Source: Candidatus Atribacter alterifermentans | GTDB taxonomy: Bacteria > Atribacterota > Atribacteria > Atribacterales > Atribacteraceae | NCBI GenBank assembly: GCA_012517635.1 | Contig: JAAYUP010000269.1 | Span: 1 to 9,562, forward strand | Length of the DNA: 9,562 nucleotides | Reading direction: 5' to 3' | In this document: positions 6,928 through 9,562 of the stretch, one piece after another | Numbering within the stretch: position 1 is the first letter of the stretch | Layout of the letters: every line of letters begins with the position of its first letter | Position numbers and translations under genes: made by a program | The notes under the pieces: generated by a model | Told to the model about the DNA's origin: nothing | What the model saw: the letters and a program-made list of their open reading frames with translations, nothing else | The model's database searches: none

Positions 6928-8418
6928 TTATTTTCTCCTCCCCATTTGGATTCTTTTTATTTTCTCATTCAGGTGTCGAATGTCATCTCGTAACTCGATA
7001 TATAACCGAAACCAGGGAAGAAGGCTCTCCCTTAAATCGGAATCAGGCTCATAGATTTTTGCTAAATGAAAGGTTTTCCGATAGGCATCTTCCGGTTCCG
7101 CATACAATCCCACTGCCATTCCAGCTAAGATTGCTGCTCCTTTACAACTCCCCTCTTTGTCTTGGGGAACTAAAATTTTTTCATTTAAGACTGCTGACTT
7201 GACTTTCATCCAAAAATCGTTTTGAGTGCCTCCTCCGACATTCGTTACTCGTTCGACATGAATATTTAAAGTTTGCGCCATAATATCCCATAAGTCTTTA
7301 TATTCAAAACTAAGACTGATGATCAAGGATTTCGTCAGGTCATCTTTCTCCATCCTCCCTTCTAAATTAATAAAAGCACCTCGAGCACCATCATAATCAG
7401 CTCCCAATAAGTATGGAAAAAAAAGGCTTACTTCTTTCGGAATCTCTTGAGGCATTTCTTTGAAATACTGGTAATCCTCATTAATAAGCTTTAAAAACCA
7501 TTCCAAAGAATATCCTCCGCTGTATATTCCACTCATTCCATAATATCGTTCCGGTATAGCATGATGTCCCCAACTAAAAGTACGCTTGAGATGGGAAAGA
7601 TTAATATCTGGGATGGCATCTAAGGCCATCGTCAGATTTTCGGTTGTACCGGTTGAAATAAGAACTTGTCCTTGCTGAAATACTCCCACTGCGACAGCTG
7701 CACACAAGTGGTCATGCCCACCAGTAACCACTTGAAGATTCTCCGGTAATCCGGTAAAATGGGAAATATCTTTTTGGATTGTACCTAAAACTATCCCCGA
7801 TGGAGTGAGTCGAGACATTTTTTCAAGAGGTACTCCAATGACATCCAGCAATTCCTGAGACCATTGCCGATTTTGCTGATCAAAAAACATGGTTCGTGAA
7901 GCTAAAGAATAGTCAAAAGAAAGCACCCCAGAAAGAGCAGCTAAAACATATCCTGACATTGAAGTCCAATACCGAACTGATTGAAAAACATCCGGTTCGA
8001 ACTTTTGATGCCATAAAAGTTTATAAAATGAGTATTTTGATTGAGGAGATAAACCAGTCAATCGATAGATCATATCACCATTGATGGCATCCTTCATTTC
8101 TTGGAAAATGAAATCAGTTCGAGTATCAAACCAGGCTGGACTCTTGGTAATCGGTTGAAGAGATTCATCTAAACCAACCATCACTTCAGCAAAACTTGAA
8201 ATGCTCAGGGCAACGACTTCTTTTTTAGCATCAGAAGAAAAACTTTTTAAATTCTCCAATAAGGCGTTTAAAACTTTCTGGGGTTGGTAACACCCACCAT
8301 ATTCATCACTTATAAACGGGGTGGGAAATGCCCTTTCTTCAATCATTTCTCCATTTTCTGTAAAAATAATGATTTTGGTATTGGTCGTTCCAATATCAAT
8401 TCCTAATAAATGGACCAT
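6928..8418 (-). CDS. FGGY-family carbohydrate kinase
   Basis: FGGY kinases phosphorylate sugars or polyols with ATP in the cytoplasm. The 496-residue length is typical. Seen in order: GIDIGTTNTK (6-15, phosphate loop), AWFDTRTD (95-102), DYSLASRTMFFD (169-180), TGGHDHLCAA (232-241) with the probable catalytic base Asp236, STGTTENL (255-262, second phosphate motif), YSGGYSLEWFL (299-309), FPYLLGADYDGARG (334-347) and the adenosine-binding NVGGGTQNDFW (393-403), then GSCKGAAILAGMAVGLY (423-439). All core motifs look intact. The ATG at 8418 is chosen because GGAGGA sits just before it; a TTG at 8430 would place that site inside the gene. It follows rnfB after 44 bases and precedes the S component by five. 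GGHDH is seen in YgcE-like kinases, but the substrate cannot be named. Confidence 0.93.
   Translation of the reverse strand: MVHLLGIDIGTTNTKIIIFTENGEMIEERAFPTPFISDEYGGCYQPQKVLNALLENLKSFSSDAKKEVVALSISSFAEVMVGLDESLQPITKSPAWFDTRTDFIFQEMKDAINGDMIYRLTGLSPQSKYSFYKLLWHQKFEPDVFQSVRYWTSMSGYVLAALSGVLSFDYSLASRTMFFDQQNRQWSQELLDVIGVPLEKMSRLTPSGIVLGTIQKDISHFTGLPENLQVVTGGHDHLCAAVAVGVFQQGQVLISTGTTENLTMALDAIPDINLSHLKRTFSWGHHAIPERYYGMSGIYSGGYSLEWFLKLINEDYQYFKEMPQEIPKEVSLFFPYLLGADYDGARGAFINLEGRMEKDDLTKSLIISLSFEYKDLWDIMAQTLNIHVERVTNVGGGTQNDFWMKVKSAVLNEKILVPQDKEGSCKGAAILAGMAVGLYAEPEDAYRKTFHLAKIYEPDSDLRESLLPWFRLYIELRDDIRHLNEKIKRIQMGRRK
6936..6941 (-). promoter_or_regulatory. Distant ribosome binding site of the S-component gene
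   Basis: GGAGGA on the minus strand lies within the last codons of the kinase gene, 13 bases before the ATG at 6922. The motif is strong but the spacing is long, so coupling to kinase translation, or use of Met8, is possible. Confidence 0.5.
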
Positions 8419-8422
8419 GTGT

Positions 8423-8428
8423 TCCTCC
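8423..8428 (-). promoter_or_regulatory. Ribosome binding site setting the kinase start at 8418
   Basis: GGAGGA on the minus strand is four bases before the ATG at 8416-8418. It decides against the in-frame TTG at 8428-8430, which overlaps it and has only AT-rich sequence upstream. Confidence 0.8.
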
Positions 8429-8451
8429 AATTTTTTCTAAAACAAAAAATT
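8429..8451. repeat. AT-only inverted repeat between rnfB and the kinase gene
   Basis: AATTTTTT (8429-8436) and AAAAAATT (8444-8451) are perfect inverted arms of eight bases around a seven-base loop. It sits directly upstream of the kinase ribosome binding site. With no G:C pair the hairpin would be weak and it is not a standard terminator. It could mark an RNA processing or fine-tuning point, or be chance in AT-rich DNA. Confidence 0.4.
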
Positions 8452-8462
8452 TAACCAGATTT

Positions 8463-9308
8463 TTATGATTTTGAAACCGAGGCAAGAGTCTTTTCTGCAT
8501 CCTTTCGATCTTTAGGCATCAGATAAACAATACAATGGGTGGGACATTTTTCCACACATAAACCACATAAGGTGCATGTCTCCTGATCAATCTGGATCAC
8601 TCCATCCTGGAAATGAATGGCTTGAACCGGACAAGCTTTCACACAAAGCTGGCATTTGATACACCCCTTGCTACAAACCCGCCGTACTTCCTTTCCACTG
8701 GCTGGAGAAGAACATGCTAATCGAACTTGTTCCCTCTCTGGGACTAAGACTAATACCTTGCGTGGACACTCCTCAACGCATTTTCCACAACCAGTACATT
8801 CTTCCCAATCAATTATTGGAAGACCGGTTTCAGGATTGATATGAATAGCATCAAACGGACAAATTTTCTCACAGGTGCCGAATCCCAAGCAACCATTGAT
8901 ACACCCTATATGAGATACGCCTAAAACCGCTGCTGCTCGACAATCAGCAATTCCTTGGTAAGCACCTAACTCTTGAACTGTTCCTTTCCCACCTTGACAG
9001 ACCAACATTGCTTTTTTGGTTTCCAACTTTCCAGTGGTTTTTCCGGTAAGCTTAGCGATTTCAGTCCACACTTTTACACCACCAACTGGACAAGCATTTA
9101 CCGGAGCGCCTTCGTTGACAATTTTTTCTGCTAATCCAGAACAACCAGGGTATCCACAGGCACCACAATTAGCACCAGGCAAAATCTCCTCGATCTTTTT
9201 TATTAAAGGGTTGGTATGTACAGCAAATTTTTGGGCAAACCAAGCTAACATATATCCAAATGTTATCCCTAAAATTCCAATCAAAACCGTCGGTAAAAGA
9301 ATCGACAT
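8463..9308 (-). CDS. rnfB: Rnf electron transport complex subunit B (ferredoxin-type)
   Basis: RnfB takes electrons from reduced ferredoxin and feeds the membrane Rnf complex, which reduces NAD+ while pumping Na+ or H+. The 281-residue protein has an N-terminal membrane helix (about 3-25). The FeS domain follows, with Cys48, 51, 56 and 73 (ANCGACGYPGC, then NACPVGG). Then come ferredoxin modules: Cys136/140/146/150, Cys171/174/177/181 (CTGCGKCVEECP), Cys212/216/219/222/226 and Cys245/248/251/255 (CTLCGLCVEKCP). By motif count this gives about five [4Fe-4S] sites, the cysteine-rich form of anaerobes rather than the shorter proteobacterial form. The ATG follows AGGAGG by ten bases. It starts 16 bases after the rnfA stop, matching the usual rnfA-rnfB order at the end of rnf operons. 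Confidence 0.96.
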   Translation of the reverse strand: MSILLPTVLIGILGITFGYMLAWFAQKFAVHTNPLIKKIEEILPGANCGACGYPGCSGLAEKIVNEGAPVNACPVGGVKVWTEIAKLTGKTTGKLETKKAMLVCQGGKGTVQELGAYQGIADCRAAAVLGVSHIGCINGCLGFGTCEKICPFDAIHINPETGLPIIDWEECTGCGKCVEECPRKVLVLVPEREQVRLACSSPASGKEVRRVCSKGCIKCQLCVKACPVQAIHFQDGVIQIDQETCTLCGLCVEKCPTHCIVYLMPKDRKDAEKTLASVSKS

Positions 9309-9318
9309 TTTTCAACTT

Positions 9319-9324
9319 CCTCCT
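9319..9324 (-). promoter_or_regulatory. Ribosome binding site of rnfB
   Basis: AGGAGG on the minus strand begins immediately after the rnfA TAG stop (9325-9327) and ends ten bases before the rnfB ATG. This is a full consensus match. Confidence 0.8.
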
Positions 9325-9562
9325 CTACTTTATCAAACCCTTAAATCCAATAAAGGCAATGGCAAGGAGAGCGGTAACAATAAACGCCATTGGATACCCC
9401 CGATAAAAACTCGGTACTTTGGCATACCGTAATTTCACTCTTATACCAGCGAGTAAAACCATAGCTATGGTAAAACCAAGGGCTACGCTGATACTATAAA
9501 CCACTACCTGAAGAAGGGAATAATGATAATCAACTCCTAGGAAGGTCACAGCTAATATTGCA
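9325..9562 (-). CDS. rnfA: Rnf electron transport complex subunit A, C-terminal part (5' end outside window)
   Basis: RnfA is an integral membrane subunit of the Rnf ferredoxin:NAD+ oxidoreductase. Only the C-terminal 79 codons are visible. The frame stays open to the right edge (residues AILA precede VTFLGVDY), so the GTG at 9549 is internal and not the start. The match rests on FLGVDYHYSLLQ, a membrane helix ending in VLLAGIR, the loop VPSFYRGYPMAF and the terminal AFIGFKGLIK, all characteristic of the RnfA/RsxA C-terminus. RnfE is related, but RnfA is the subunit usually encoded directly before RnfB. The rest of the operon, and its promoter, should lie to the right. Confidence 0.88.
   Translation of the reverse strand, partial: AILAVTFLGVDYHYSLLQVVVYSISVALGFTIAMVLLAGIRVKLRYAKVPSFYRGYPMAFIVTALLAIAFIGFKGLIK

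Noticed and set aside
8419..8430. TTG at 8430 as the kinase start
   Set aside because: It overlaps the GGAGGA site that serves the ATG at 8418.
9016..9432. 138-codon open frame on the plus strand opposite rnfB/rnfA
   Set aside because: It is antisense to two firmly identified genes and shows no family motif; its Pro/Ala-rich character mirrors the opposite strand.

Overview
The window reads as a gene-dense stretch of an AT-rich, anaerobic, fermentative bacterium. Evidence: an Rnf ferredoxin:NAD+ oxidoreductase locus (rnfA, rnfB) of the cysteine-rich clostridial/thermotogal kind, strong AGGAGG-type ribosome binding sites, short intergenic gaps and bacterial-type metabolic genes. The phylum cannot be fixed from sequence alone. 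Atribacterota, Thermotogota or Firmicutes-like anaerobes all fit; I lean weakly to Atribacterota.

Layout. (i) 2-718, plus: the 3' part of a nitrilase-superfamily amidohydrolase, cut by the left edge. (ii) 730-3883, minus: a two-gene operon, malQ (4-alpha-glucanotransferase) then a URO-D-superfamily protein that is not HemE and is probably methyltransferase-like. (iii) 3884-4074: a divergent intergenic region with a weak minus-strand promoter candidate. (iv) 4075-6380, plus: two MFS transporters of different subfamilies joined by an ATGA overlap. (v) 6401-9562, minus: rnfA (5' part outside the window), rnfB, an FGGY carbohydrate kinase and an ECF-transporter-type S component, with gaps of 16, 44 and 5 bases.

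How the genes may work together. MalQ remodels maltodextrins. RnfAB belongs to the membrane complex that couples ferredoxin oxidation to NAD+ reduction and ion pumping. The kinase and S component downstream of rnfB look like an uptake-and-phosphorylate pair for an unidentified small molecule; no EcfA or EcfT gene is visible, so a shared energising module elsewhere would be needed. The two MFS proteins are probably exporters or a paired transporter of unknown substrate. No RNA gene, mobile element, CRISPR array or clear intrinsic terminator was seen. The plausible new biology is the kinase/S-component pair attached to rnf, the malQ/URO-D-like operon and the coupled MFS pair; none of these is proven to be a new system.
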